Origin: Sandaracinaceae bacterium
GTDB taxonomy: Bacteria; Myxococcota_A; Polyangia; Polyangiales; Houyiibacteriaceae
Assembly: GCA_020633055.1 (NCBI GenBank)
Contig: JACKEJ010000004.1
Span: forward strand, 124,001-188,000
Direction: 5' to 3'
Length of the DNA: 64,000 nucleotides
Positions 55,927 to 64,000 of this stretch are shown here, piece by piece (the stretch's first letter is position 1; every line of letters begins with the position of its first letter). A program made the translations under genes and the position numbers. A model generated the notes under the pieces. It had not been told where the DNA came from. It worked only from the letters and a program-made list of their open reading frames with translations, and did no database searches.

Positions 55927-56541
55927 ATGCGCTGGAAAGACGGACAGAAAGACGAGACACGCGCAGCCATTGTGGCGGCGGCGGCCGAGCTCTTCCGCGA
56001 GCGCGGGTTCGGCAGCACGAGCGTGGCCGACGTCATGGCGCGAGCGGGCCGCACGGTGGGCGGCTTCTACGCGCACTTCGCCTCCAAGGAGGAGCTGCTC
56101 ACGGCCGTGCTGGACGAGTCGTTCGGGAGCCTCGAGCGCACGCTCCTGCGCGGCCTCGAGCGCACGGACGGTGCCGCCTTCGTGGAGAAGGTCACGCGCC
56201 GCTACTTGAGCCCCGCTCACCGCGACGACCCAGCACACGGCTGCCCGCTGCCCGCGCTGGCGCTCGAAGTGGCGCGCCTCGGCACCGCGCCGCAGGCCGC
56301 CCTCGAGGAGTACTTGAAGCAGGTGACGGGGCTGCTGGCCGAGCGCTCGCCGCAGACGCGCTCCGGGCTGAGTGAGACGCAGCTGGCGCTCGGACTCACC
56401 GCGCTGTCGGTCGGCGGGCTGCTGCTCGCGCGCGCCGTGGCGGACCCTCAGCTTTCGAACGACATCTTGGAGGCGTGCGCATGCCTCGCAGCGGCCGAAG
56501 TGCAGCCGGACCACCCTCACCCACTGGAGCCCTCGACATGA
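55927..56541 (+). CDS. TetR/AcrR-family regulator of a molybdoenzyme operon
   Basis: 204 residues. The HTH is at about residues 10-55 (IVAAAAELFRERGFGSTSVADVMARAGRTVGGFYAHFASKEELLTAVLDE). The C-terminal region (HGCPLPALALEVARL, LSETQLALGLTALSVGGLLLARAV) is of the type found in TetR_C regulators of redox enzymes. It overlaps the molybdopterin oxidoreductase by ATGA and a palindrome covers its own promoter, so autorepression plus control of the downstream enzyme is the likely scheme. No Shine-Dalgarno precedes the start, consistent with a leaderless message. Confidence 0.9.
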   Translation: MRWKDGQKDETRAAIVAAAAELFRERGFGSTSVADVMARAGRTVGGFYAHFASKEELLTAVLDESFGSLERTLLRGLERTDGAAFVEKVTRRYLSPAHRDDPAHGCPLPALALEVARLGTAPQAALEEYLKQVTGLLAERSPQTRSGLSETQLALGLTALSVGGLLLARAVADPQLSNDILEACACLAAAEVQPDHPHPLEPST

Positions 56542-58823
56542 CCGCCCACAAGACCGCCTGCATCCTCTGTTCGCGCAACTGCGGCCTGTCGGTGGAGACC
56601 GCCGAGCGCACGTTCGTGCGCATCCACGGCGACGAGGACCACCCCGTGTCGCGCGGCTACATGTGCCAGAAGGGCGCGCGCCTGGCCTACTACCAGGACC
56701 ACGACGACCGGCTGACGCACCCGCTCCGGCGCACGCCCGACGGGACGTACGTGAAGGTCGGCTGGGACGAGGCGCTGAGCGACATCGCCGCGCGGTTGCT
56801 CGCCATCCGCGAGCGTCACGGCGGGCGCGCCTTCGCGTTCTACGGCGGGGGCGGCCAGGGCAACCACCTGGGTGGGGCCTACGGGCGACAGCTGCAGAAG
56901 GCGATGCGCAGCCGCTACCTGTACAACTCGCTGGCGCAGGAGAAGACCGGCGACTTCTGGGTCAACGGGCGCGTCTTCGGCAAGCAGACGTGCCACACCA
57001 CGGAGGACATCGAGCACGCGGACTTCGCGCTGGTGATCGGCGCGAACCCCTGGCAGGCGCACGGCATCCCCAACGCGCGCGACACGCTGCGCGAGTACAA
57101 GAAGGACCCGGCGCGCACGCTGGTGGTGATCGACCCGCGCCGCACGGAGACGGCCAAGGACGCCACCATCCACCTGCAGCTGCGGCCCGGCACGGACGCC
57201 TACCTGATGGCCGCCATGCTCAGCCTGATCGTGCGCGAGGGCCTGCACGACAGCGCGTTCCTCGCGCAGCACACGCGGGGCTGGGCCGCGCTCGAGCGCG
57301 CGCTGCTGGCCGTGCCGGTGGAGGAGTACGTGCGGCGCGCCGACGTGCCGCTCGAGGACGTGCAGCGCGTAGCGCGGGGCTTTGCGCGGGCCGAGCGCGC
57401 GTGCGTGCGCGTGGACTTGGGCATCCAACAGAGCCCCAACACCACGCTCAACGGCTACCTCGAGAAGATGCTGTTTTTGGTGACGGGGCAGTTCGGCAAG
57501 CGCGGCGGCAACAACCTGCACACGTTCCTGCTGCCGGTCATCGGGCACACGGACGAGCGCAACCCAAAGTACTGGCGCACCGTCCACCACGGCATGCACC
57601 CCATCTCGGGCATCTACCCGCCCAACATCCTGCCGGACGAGATCGAGCACCCGGGGGAGGACCGCGTGCGCGCCATGTTCGTGGACAGCGCGAACCCCGC
57701 TGTCACGGCGGCGGACAGCCAGGCCTACGCGCGCGCCTTCGCGAAGCTGGAGCTGCTGGTGGTGGTGGACGTGGCCTTCACCGAGACGGCGCGCCTCGCG
57801 CACTACGTGCTGCCCGCCGCGTCGCAGTTCGAGAAGTGGGAGTGCACGGGGTTCAACCTGGAGTTCCCGGCCAACTTCTTCCAGCTGCGCGCGCCGCTGT
57901 TCGCGCCCCTGGGGGACGCGTTGCCCGAGCCCGAGATCTACACGCGCCTGCTGGAGCACATGGGCGAGCTGCCGCGACGCTTCGCGGCGCTCGAGCGTGT
58001 GGCGGAGCGTGAGCCGGAGGGGGCGCTGCACCTCGGGTTCCTGGGCGCGCTCGCCGCCACGCTCGCGGCCAAGCCCAAGCTACGCCCCTACGCGGCGTCC
58101 GTCCTGTATCGGTCGCTCGGGCGCGTGCTGCCGGATGGGTCCGGGGCGGCGGCCTTCCTGCTGCCGCTCAGCATCCTTTACGCGCAGCGGCACTACACCG
58201 CGGTCAAGCGCGCGGGGCACGCGGGCAATCGCGTCACCGTCGGCGCGCACCTGTTCCGGGCCATCCTCGGCGGGCGCTCTGGCGTGGTGCTGAGCCGGCA
58301 CCACTACGACGAGGTGTGGGAGCTGCTCGGACACAAGGACCAGCGCGCGGAGCTGGACGTGCCCGAGATGCTCGGCGCGCTGCGCGATCTACAGCACGCG
58401 GAGGTCACCAGCGAGGCCTTCCCGCTGGTGCTCATGGCGGGCGAGCGGCGCACCTACAACGCGAACGCCATCTTCCGGAACCCGGCGTGGCGCAAGCAGG
58501 ACAAGGACGGCGCGCTGCGCATGCACCCCGAGGATGCGCAGTCCCTGGCGCTGACGAACGGGGAGCGAGCGCGCGTGACCTCGGCGCGCGGCAGCATCGA
58601 GGTCACCGTGCAAGCGGACGACAGCGTGCGGCGCGGGATGGTGACGCTGCCGCACGGCCACGGCCTGCGCTACGGCGACAGCGGGCCGCACGGGCCTGCG
58701 CTGAACCAGCTCACGTCGGGCGACCACTGCGAGCCGTTCACGCGCACGCCCTATCACAAGCACGTGCCGGTGCGCGTGGAGCCGCTGCAGCCGGCCGCGA
58801 CGGCATCTGCGGTCAGCGCGTAG
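56538..58823 (+). CDS. molybdopterin oxidoreductase, DMSO-reductase superfamily, cytoplasmic
   Basis: 761 residues from ATG 56538. [4Fe-4S] Cys at 8, 11, 15 and 43 (CILCSRNC, YMCQKG). Mo/MGD region: AQEKTGDFWVNGRVFGKQTCHTTED (Mo-ligand region around residue 150), VIGANPWQAHGIPNAR, VVIDPRRTETAKDATIHLQLRPGTDAYLMAAML, GKRGGNNLHTF. The C-terminal cap (about 640-761) has YNANAIFRNPAW and VTLPHGHGLRYGDSG. No Tat signal, no small subunits. The 3' end overlaps the MmcQ/YjbR gene by 11 bases. Likely a formate-dehydrogenase-like or other oxygen-independent reductase; substrate unknown. Confidence 0.85.
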   Translation: MTAHKTACILCSRNCGLSVETAERTFVRIHGDEDHPVSRGYMCQKGARLAYYQDHDDRLTHPLRRTPDGTYVKVGWDEALSDIAARLLAIRERHGGRAFAFYGGGGQGNHLGGAYGRQLQKAMRSRYLYNSLAQEKTGDFWVNGRVFGKQTCHTTEDIEHADFALVIGANPWQAHGIPNARDTLREYKKDPARTLVVIDPRRTETAKDATIHLQLRPGTDAYLMAAMLSLIVREGLHDSAFLAQHTRGWAALERALLAVPVEEYVRRADVPLEDVQRVARGFARAERACVRVDLGIQQSPNTTLNGYLEKMLFLVTGQFGKRGGNNLHTFLLPVIGHTDERNPKYWRTVHHGMHPISGIYPPNILPDEIEHPGEDRVRAMFVDSANPAVTAADSQAYARAFAKLELLVVVDVAFTETARLAHYVLPAASQFEKWECTGFNLEFPANFFQLRAPLFAPLGDALPEPEIYTRLLEHMGELPRRFAALERVAEREPEGALHLGFLGALAATLAAKPKLRPYAASVLYRSLGRVLPDGSGAAAFLLPLSILYAQRHYTAVKRAGHAGNRVTVGAHLFRAILGGRSGVVLSRHHYDEVWELLGHKDQRAELDVPEMLGALRDLQHAEVTSEAFPLVLMAGERRTYNANAIFRNPAWRKQDKDGALRMHPEDAQSLALTNGERARVTSARGSIEVTVQADDSVRRGMVTLPHGHGLRYGDSGPHGPALNQLTSGDHCEPFTRTPYHKHVPVRVEPLQPAATASAVSA

Positions 58824-59208
58824 TCGCCCCGTCGCGCGCCGTGAGCGCCTTGCGGAGCTTCTGCGTGGCCACGTGCACGTAGGCGTCGCGCACCAGTGCG
58901 TCCACCTGCGACCAGTCCGTGGTGGCGTCGAGCACCACCCCCACCCAGCCGCGCGGGCCCACGTACGGAGGCTTGAAGAAGCGCGCCGGGTCCAGCTCGA
59001 TGAGGCCGAGCTGGGCGTCCGGTGTCTGCGGCAGCCACACGGCGAGGTGCGGGCTGCCGTGGTGATGGTTGGCGAGCATGGCGAAGACCTTGCCCTTTCC
59101 CGCGAACCAGGTGGGCTCGCCGTGCGACACGCGCTCGTTGGCCTCGGGGAACCCCATGCAGAGGGTGCGCAGCTTCTCGATGGCGGCACGCTCTCGCTTC
59201 GCGTCCAT
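58813..59208 (-). CDS. MmcQ/YjbR-family protein
   Basis: 131 residues, the size of the family. AIEKLRTLCMGFPEANERVSHGEPTWFAGKGKVFAMLANHH at the N-terminus and PPYVGPRGWVGVVLD-type strands match MmcQ/YjbR (DNA-binding-like fold, function uncertain). Its 3' end overlaps the converging molybdoenzyme gene by 11 bases. It is divergent from the His-rich gene, with a CGAACGTTCG palindrome (59219-59228) between them. Confidence 0.88.
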   Translation of the reverse strand: MDAKRERAAIEKLRTLCMGFPEANERVSHGEPTWFAGKGKVFAMLANHHHGSPHLAVWLPQTPDAQLGLIELDPARFFKPPYVGPRGWVGVVLDATTDWSQVDALVRDAYVHVATQKLRKALTARDGATTR

Positions 59209-59218
59209 GGCCCACGAT

Positions 59219-59228
59219 CGAACGTTCG
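59219..59228. promoter_or_regulatory. 10-bp palindrome in the divergent MmcQ / His-rich gene region
   Basis: CGAACGTTCG is a perfect palindrome 11 bases upstream of the MmcQ/YjbR start and 48 bases before the His-rich gene. A role as an operator is only a guess from position. Confidence 0.25.
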
Positions 59229-59275
59229 GGACGGAAGTTCAACCATGCACGAGGGTTCGGCGTAAGCTCCGCGCC

Positions 59276-59980
59276 GTGACCGCCAACCGTACGCGCCTCC
59301 TACGCCCCCAGCGCCGCCAGCGCTGGGCCGCGCTGGCGTGCGCGGTCTGGGTGCTGGGCTTCGAGGCCGGCCCGCTGCTGCACACGGCGCTGCACGACCT
59401 GCTCGGGGAGCACTCGCACGCGGGCGCGCTCGAGCACGCGGGACACGGGCACGCCGCGCCGGGCTTCCTGACGCAGCGCGAACGCGTCCCGCTCGCTCAC
59501 ACCGCCGCGACGCACGCTCACACGCACGGTCACGTGACCCACGCGCATGGCGCGGGTGCCGCTGGCGGCGACCCCATGGGTGAGGGCACGCGCGTGGTGC
59601 ACTTCGCCGCGCGCCATCAGCGTCCCTCCTTTGCGGGTTGGCGCTCGCACGGCGACGTCGAGAGCGCGCGGGACACCGCACGCAAAGTCGCGCCCCCGCG
59701 AGACCTCTACGCACAGCGCGACGCAAGCGACCGCGCCGACGACGACGGCGTGGGGCTTCGCGCTCAGGCGGACGAGAGCCCGCTCGAGCATGGTCAGGGT
59801 AGCCTCGCGCACCGCGATCTCGCCGCGCTGCACACGCTCCCCACGCTGCCACCCGTGCCGGAAGCCCCGTTCGCGGGGTACGTGGCGAGGACCACGCACC
59901 GCGGGCGCTGGCTCGGGCAGAGCCCCACCGACACACGCGCGCGCGCACCGCCCACCGAGACGGCTCCCCACCTCACCTGA
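59276..59980 (+). CDS. His-rich exported protein next to a TonB-dependent receptor
   Basis: 234 residues from GTG 59276. One hydrophobic segment at about residues 17-40 (WAALACAVWVLGFEAGPLL) acts as signal peptide or anchor. The next 60 residues are dense in His (HTALHDLLGEHSHAGALEHAG, HGHAAPG, HTAATHAHTHGHVTHAHGAG), a typical zinc- or nickel-buffering tract. The remainder is Arg/Asp-rich and without a family match. No clear Shine-Dalgarno. It precedes a receptor that itself has a His tract, so the two are probably one metal-uptake unit, in the manner of Zur-controlled pairs. Metal identity is not determined. Confidence 0.7.
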   Translation: MTANRTRLLRPQRRQRWAALACAVWVLGFEAGPLLHTALHDLLGEHSHAGALEHAGHGHAAPGFLTQRERVPLAHTAATHAHTHGHVTHAHGAGAAGGDPMGEGTRVVHFAARHQRPSFAGWRSHGDVESARDTARKVAPPRDLYAQRDASDRADDDGVGLRAQADESPLEHGQGSLAHRDLAALHTLPTLPPVPEAPFAGYVARTTHRGRWLGQSPTDTRARAPPTETAPHLT

Positions 59981-60094
59981 GGTCCCGCGAGGCCCTGCGC
60001 CTGCTGCGGCCTCTTCGTCTTGGTCCTCGCGGCCCGCGTCGTCTCGCCGTGACCCCTCGGTCGCGAGGCGCCGCGTTCCGTCTTCTCGAAAGTC

Positions 60095-62827
60095 ATGTTC
60101 ATGCGTATCCATCCTGCGGCCGCTCGGTCGCTGGGCGTGCTCGCTGGGTTCCTCCTGGCCCACGCCTCGTTCGCTCAAACGCCTGCTGGGGACACTCCCT
60201 CAGCCGACGACACGGCCCCTCCATCCCCTCCCTCTGACCGCCCCACGGCCGATGGCCCCGGCGCGCCCGCTGCAGCAGCGGACAGCCCGACCACGCCCGA
60301 CGACACCGTCACCCCTCCGCGCCTGCCGGTCGCGCAGCACGGCCACCCGCCCTACCCCGCCGAAGGCGACGGTCGACCCGCGCGCGTGCTCCTGCAGATC
60401 ACCATCGACCGTGATGGGTCGGTGGTGGAGTCCAACGTGCTCGAGTCCGACCGCGAGGGGGAGCAGGCCGCCCTGTTCCACGATGCCGCAGAGCGCTTCG
60501 TGCGTGGCCTGACGTTCGAGCCCGCCACGCGGTCAGGCAGCGCGGTCGCTTCCCGGGTGCGCTTCGAGGTCCTCTTCCAGAGCCCGGAGCACCGTCACAG
60601 CGCAACGGATCACACCCACCCGGCGCCCGAGCACACCCACCCGGCGACGGCGCACACCCACCACGCCGCCGAGGGTACGCACCCCACGGACGCGCGCACA
60701 CCCGGCGCGGACGACAGCCTAGAGGATCCCGGCGAGCCTCAGGACGACGACGACGCGGGCTTCGGCGCGACGGGCGAGGTGGAGCAGCCCTTCCAGGCCA
60801 CCTCGTCAGCGAACCTCCGAGGCGCGGAGCTACGGCTGCGACCCTTCGGCTCGGCGGGCGATCTGCTCAACGCGGGGAGCGGCTTCTATGTCATCCAGCA
60901 CGCGGGTGGGGGCAAGGCCAACCAGTACTTCCTGCGTGGGTTCGACGCCGACCACGGCACGGACGTCGCGCTGCACGTGGACGGCATTCCCGTCAACAAC
61001 GTGAGCCACGGCCACGGTCAGGGCTACTCGGACCTGCAGTGGGTCATCCCCGAGCTCATCTCACGCATGGAGATCCGGAAGGGCCCGTATTTCGCGGAGT
61101 ACGGCGACTTCGCCACGGCGGGCGCGGTCAACCTGGTGTTGGATCAGGACGTGCGACGCAGCTCGTTCACGCTGGGCGGTGGTACGTACGGGAGCTTCCG
61201 CAGCGTCGCGGTGCTGAGCCCCGAGGTGCGCGGCGTGGTGCCGACGCTGGCCGTCGAGGTCTACGGCACCGATGGCCCCTTCGAGAACCCGGAAGACCTG
61301 CGGCGCGTGAACGTCTTCGGGCGCATCACCCGCCCCTTCGACAACGGGGGCAGCCTGTCGCTCACCGTCACGGGCCATCTCAGCGACTGGACCGCGAACG
61401 GGCAGCTGCCCCTGCGCGAGGTGCGGGCCGGGCGCCTCGACCGCTTCGGGACGCTGGACCCGAACGAGGGCGGCGCCACGCAACGCCACAGTGTGTACGC
61501 CTCGCTGCGCCTGCCGACCGGCGGAGCACGGCACGCTGCACGCGACGGGGATGCGGCACACGCCGACGACCAGACGGCCGATCCGACCACGCGCGGCGCG
61601 TTCGAGCTGACCGGCTGGCTGACCTACTACCGCTTCGCGCTGTACTCGAACTTCACCTACTTCAGCGCCAACCCGGTGGACGGCGACATGATCCGCCAGG
61701 GCGACCAACGTCTGACGGGTGGTCTCCGCGGCGCCTACGAGTTCCGCGAGTCGCTCGGACCCGTGCAGCTGCGCACGCGCGCGGGCGCCCAGCTGCGGCT
61801 GGACGACATCCGCAACAGCCTGTTCGAGGCCCCGCGTCGCGAGCGCAGCGTGGAGCTGGTGAACGCGGGCATCAGCGAAGGCAGCCTTTCGTTCTTCGTG
61901 GAGGAGGACGTGCGCTATCGCTTCTTGCGACTGGTCGTGGGGGCGCGCGCGGACTACTTCGCGTTCAACGTGCAGGACCGCCTGGAGGACGTGGCCACCC
62001 TCGGCACGCGCACCAGCGGCGAGGCGCACGACTTCCTGCTGAGCCCCAAGGCGACGCTGGTGGTCACGCCCATCGAGCAGCTCTCGCTGTTCGCGAACTT
62101 CGGCTACGGCTTCCACTCGAATGACGCCCGCGGCGTGGTGACCGACGTGGACCCCGCCACCCCGCTCACCCGCGCGCGCGGCTACGAGCTCGGGGCGCGG
62201 CTGCAGCTGCGTGACCGCTTGGAGGTCTCGGCGGCCGCGTTCCTGCTGGACCTCGACAGCGAGATCGTGTGGATTGGGGATGCGGGCACGACCGAGCCGC
62301 GCGGGGCCACCCGACGCATGGGCGTGGAGGCCAACGCGCGCGTGCAGGCGCTCCCCTGGCTGTCGCTCGATCTCGACCTGACGTGGACCAACTCGGTCTT
62401 CGTCGACAACCCCGGCAACGCGGACTCCGTCGCGCTGGCGCCGCGCTTCATGCTGGACAGCGGCGTCCTGGTGCAGCACGCGGCGACCGGCCTCTCGGGG
62501 CGCGTGGGACTCGTCTACATCGCGGACCGCCCCGCGACGGAGGACGACTTCCTGCAGGCGGCGGGCTTCTACCGCATCGACGCCAGCGTGCGCTGGGAGA
62601 CGCAGCGCTTCGCCCTCGGCCTGACGGTGCAGAACCTCACCAACACGCGCTGGCGCCAGGCGCAGTTCGCGACCGTCTCACGCGTCGCGGGTGAGGTCGA
62701 CGCTTCCAGCTGCCCCGCAGGGACGCGCGCGGTCGACGAAGGCGGCGGCTTCGCGGGCTGCGAGGACATCAACTTCACGCCCGGCTGGCCGTTCCACCTG
62801 ATGGCGTCGGGGAGCGTGTTCTTCTAG
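60095..62827 (+). CDS. TonB-dependent receptor with N-terminal TonB-like domain and His tract
   Basis: 910 residues. Signal peptide residues 1-28, a TonB C-terminal-like domain at about 72-163 (HPPYPAEGDGRPARVLLQITIDRDG, RFVRGLTFEPATRSG), a His tract at 166-196 (HRHSATDHTHPAPEH, THPATAHTHHAAEGTH), plug at about 230-345 (GSGFYVIQHAGGGKANQYFLRGFDADHGTDVALHVDGIPVN, HGHGQGYSDLQWV) and barrel to the C-terminus, ending in Phe as receptors do. It shares its layout with the receptor at 9291. The His tract in the periplasm and the His-rich neighbour suggest zinc or nickel import. A second ATG at 60101 is possible. Confidence 0.9.
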   Translation: MFMRIHPAAARSLGVLAGFLLAHASFAQTPAGDTPSADDTAPPSPPSDRPTADGPGAPAAAADSPTTPDDTVTPPRLPVAQHGHPPYPAEGDGRPARVLLQITIDRDGSVVESNVLESDREGEQAALFHDAAERFVRGLTFEPATRSGSAVASRVRFEVLFQSPEHRHSATDHTHPAPEHTHPATAHTHHAAEGTHPTDARTPGADDSLEDPGEPQDDDDAGFGATGEVEQPFQATSSANLRGAELRLRPFGSAGDLLNAGSGFYVIQHAGGGKANQYFLRGFDADHGTDVALHVDGIPVNNVSHGHGQGYSDLQWVIPELISRMEIRKGPYFAEYGDFATAGAVNLVLDQDVRRSSFTLGGGTYGSFRSVAVLSPEVRGVVPTLAVEVYGTDGPFENPEDLRRVNVFGRITRPFDNGGSLSLTVTGHLSDWTANGQLPLREVRAGRLDRFGTLDPNEGGATQRHSVYASLRLPTGGARHAARDGDAAHADDQTADPTTRGAFELTGWLTYYRFALYSNFTYFSANPVDGDMIRQGDQRLTGGLRGAYEFRESLGPVQLRTRAGAQLRLDDIRNSLFEAPRRERSVELVNAGISEGSLSFFVEEDVRYRFLRLVVGARADYFAFNVQDRLEDVATLGTRTSGEAHDFLLSPKATLVVTPIEQLSLFANFGYGFHSNDARGVVTDVDPATPLTRARGYELGARLQLRDRLEVSAAAFLLDLDSEIVWIGDAGTTEPRGATRRMGVEANARVQALPWLSLDLDLTWTNSVFVDNPGNADSVALAPRFMLDSGVLVQHAATGLSGRVGLVYIADRPATEDDFLQAAGFYRIDASVRWETQRFALGLTVQNLTNTRWRQAQFATVSRVAGEVDASSCPAGTRAVDEGGGFAGCEDINFTPGWPFHLMASGSVFF

Positions 62828-62887
62828 CCGCGTCGCCGCGTCGTTCGGCCTACTTGGCAGCGTGGCGTTCCGGCACCACGCTGCCGA

Positions 62888-63703
62888 GTGGTGACCGAGG
62901 CGCTCATCCATTTCCTGCAGGGCCGCACCACGGCGGTGCTGACCGGCGCCGGCATCAGCACGGAGAGCGGTATCCCCGACTATCGCGGGCCCGAGACGCG
63001 CCGGCGCGCCCGCGAGCCGATGCGCTTCGCCGCCTTCATGGGCAGCCCCGAGGCGCGAGCGCGGTACTGGGCGCGCAGCACGGTCGGCTGGGAGCGCTTT
63101 CGTCTCGCCCGCCCGAACGCAGGCCATGACGCGTTGGTGCGCCTCGAGAGGGCGGGCTTCACCAGCCCCGTCATCACACAGAACGTCGACCGGCTGCACC
63201 ACGCGGCGGGCAGCCAGCAGGTGGTGGAGCTGCACGGCGCCCTCGCGGAGGTGCGCTGCCTGGACTGCGACGCGCGCGAAGATCGGGACGCGCTGCAGGC
63301 TCGCATCCGAGCGCTGAACCCCGCGTTCGATCCGCAGGTCGAGGCCTGGGCCCCCGATGGGGACGCAGACGTCGCGTGGGTCGCCGACTTCGTGTCACCC
63401 GTGTGTGTGCGCTGCGCGGGGACCCTCAAGCCCGACGTGGTGTTCTTTGGCGAGAACGTCCCCCGCGAGCGCGTGGACGAGGCCTACGCGCGCATCGACC
63501 GCGCCGACGCGCTGCTGGTGGTCGGGAGCTCCCTCGCGGTGTTCAGCGGCTTCCGCTTCGTGCGACACGCCCACACGCACGGGAAGCCGGTCGCCATCCT
63601 CAACCTGGGCGAGAGCCGCGGGGACCCCTACGCGATGTTGCGGATCGAGCAGCCCGCCGGGGAGGTACTCTCCAACGTGGCCCGCGCGCTGCTCTCGCGC
63701 TGA
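62888..63703 (+). CDS. Sir2-family NAD-dependent protein deacetylase (sirtuin)
   Basis: 271 residues from GTG 62888. GAGISTESGIPDYRG (residues 20-34) binds NAD, TQNVDRLHHAAG (97-108) and H116 (ELHGAL) form the catalytic site, and zinc Cys lie at 124, 127 (CLDC) and in a VCVRC pair further on. The family removes acyl groups from protein lysines using NAD, cobB-like. It lies 60 bases after the receptor gene but with no evident functional link, and may have its own promoter. Confidence 0.93.
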   Translation: MVTEALIHFLQGRTTAVLTGAGISTESGIPDYRGPETRRRAREPMRFAAFMGSPEARARYWARSTVGWERFRLARPNAGHDALVRLERAGFTSPVITQNVDRLHHAAGSQQVVELHGALAEVRCLDCDAREDRDALQARIRALNPAFDPQVEAWAPDGDADVAWVADFVSPVCVRCAGTLKPDVVFFGENVPRERVDEAYARIDRADALLVVGSSLAVFSGFRFVRHAHTHGKPVAILNLGESRGDPYAMLRIEQPAGEVLSNVARALLSR

Positions 63704-63746
63704 CGCGGCCGAGTCCGTGGGCCGACAGGACCGAGAGGCAACACGC

Positions 63747-64000
63747 ATGACGACGAACTCACGCGCGGCGCGCGACGACATCCAGACGATCGAAGGCTGG
63801 GAGCGCGGCGGCGTGTACACCACGTTCCGGGAGCACCGCGTGTTCTATCGGCGGGAGGGGAGCGGCCCGCCGCTGCTCTGCATCCACGGGTACCCGACGT
63901 CCAGCTGGGACTACTACAAGGTCTGGCCGGAGCTGGTGACCCGCTTCGATGTCATGGCCCCCGACATGCTCGGCTTCGGGTTCAGCGACAAGCCCGCGGG
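63747..64000 (+). CDS. alpha/beta hydrolase, N-terminal part (continues beyond window)
   Basis: Starts at ATG 63747 with a GAGAGG Shine-Dalgarno nearby and runs off the window end; 84 complete codons are visible. The N-terminal strand order of the alpha/beta hydrolase fold is clear: PPLLCIHGYPTSSWDYY carries the HG oxyanion motif and VMAPDMLGFGFSDKPAG the DxxGxGxSDKP motif of the haloalkane-dehalogenase/epoxide-hydrolase group. The nucleophile elbow, Asp or Ser, lies past the window edge, so the enzyme class is open. Confidence 0.88.
   Translation, partial: MTTNSRAARDDIQTIEGWERGGVYTTFREHRVFYRREGSGPPLLCIHGYPTSSWDYYKVWPELVTRFDVMAPDMLGFGFSDKPA

Noticed and set aside
59981..60094. Copy of the TGCAAACGATTTGCA palindrome before the second receptor
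   Set aside because: No match was found in this gap or upstream of the His-rich gene, so shared control of the two receptors is not supported.

Overview
The window is GC-rich, gene-dense DNA from a bacterium of probable Myxococcota affiliation (a Sandaracinaceae/Polyangiales-like member is the best guess). The signs are many predicted lipoproteins, a DUF2378/TIGR02265-like protein, a probable MYXO-CTERM-type C-terminus, GTG starts, ATGA/GTGA start-stop overlaps, and TonB-dependent receptors with long Pro/Thr-rich N-termini. This assignment is inference from gene content; no rRNA or tRNA gene was seen.

Layout. 1-5.6 kb (+): the end of glgC, a secreted PHP-type hydrolase, glgA and a cytoplasmic molybdopterin oxidoreductase. 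5.7-13.0 kb (-): a TonB-dependent transport operon (receptor, two lipoproteins, TonB, TetR regulator), headed by a further lipoprotein and a small membrane protein, with a 15-bp 7-1-7 palindrome in front of the receptor. 13.1-15.2 kb (+): a radical SAM enzyme of the tetraether-lipid-synthase type coupled to an Lgt-like membrane protein. 15.26-15.57 kb: a MITE-like element built from nested hairpins. 15.6-20.5 kb: three exported proteins of unknown role. 20.6-28.2 kb (-): a heavy-metal efflux operon (TolC-like, adaptor, CzcA-type RND pump, response regulator, sensor kinase) with a probable response-regulator operator. 28.3-35.7 kb (+): crotonase, thioredoxin-like protein, DUF2378-like protein, lipoprotein, TPR protein, a mirrored hexamer-repeat region, mutM and a TVP38-type membrane protein.

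36.0-41.2 kb (+): after an unusually AT-rich control region comes a tight four-gene operon (unknown protein, GH3-type acyl-amido synthetase, GNAT-like protein, condensation-domain-like acyltransferase) that looks like an undescribed acyl-amino-acid pathway. 41.3-46.5 kb: darP, a flavin-dependent oxidoreductase, a secreted unknown protein, a patatin phospholipase and a lone rpsD. 46.6-51.0 kb (-): a MscS-type channel translationally coupled to a large exported coiled-coil/membrane/P-loop NTPase protein, a possible NTPase-controlled channel. 51.3-58.8 kb: rlmKL, a small Cys protein with a sulfite-oxidase-like enzyme, a DUF4010 protein, and a TetR/molybdoenzyme pair. 58.8-64.0 kb: MmcQ/YjbR protein, His-rich exported protein, a second TonB-dependent receptor with a built-in TonB-like domain and a His tract (a metal-uptake pair), a sirtuin and the start of an alpha/beta hydrolase.

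Recurring themes are metal traffic (two receptors, one efflux operon, His-rich proteins), molybdenum enzymes paired with TetR regulators, and lipid or acyl chemistry. The most promising undescribed systems are the GH3 operon, the MscS-NTPase pair, and the receptors carrying their own TonB-like domain.
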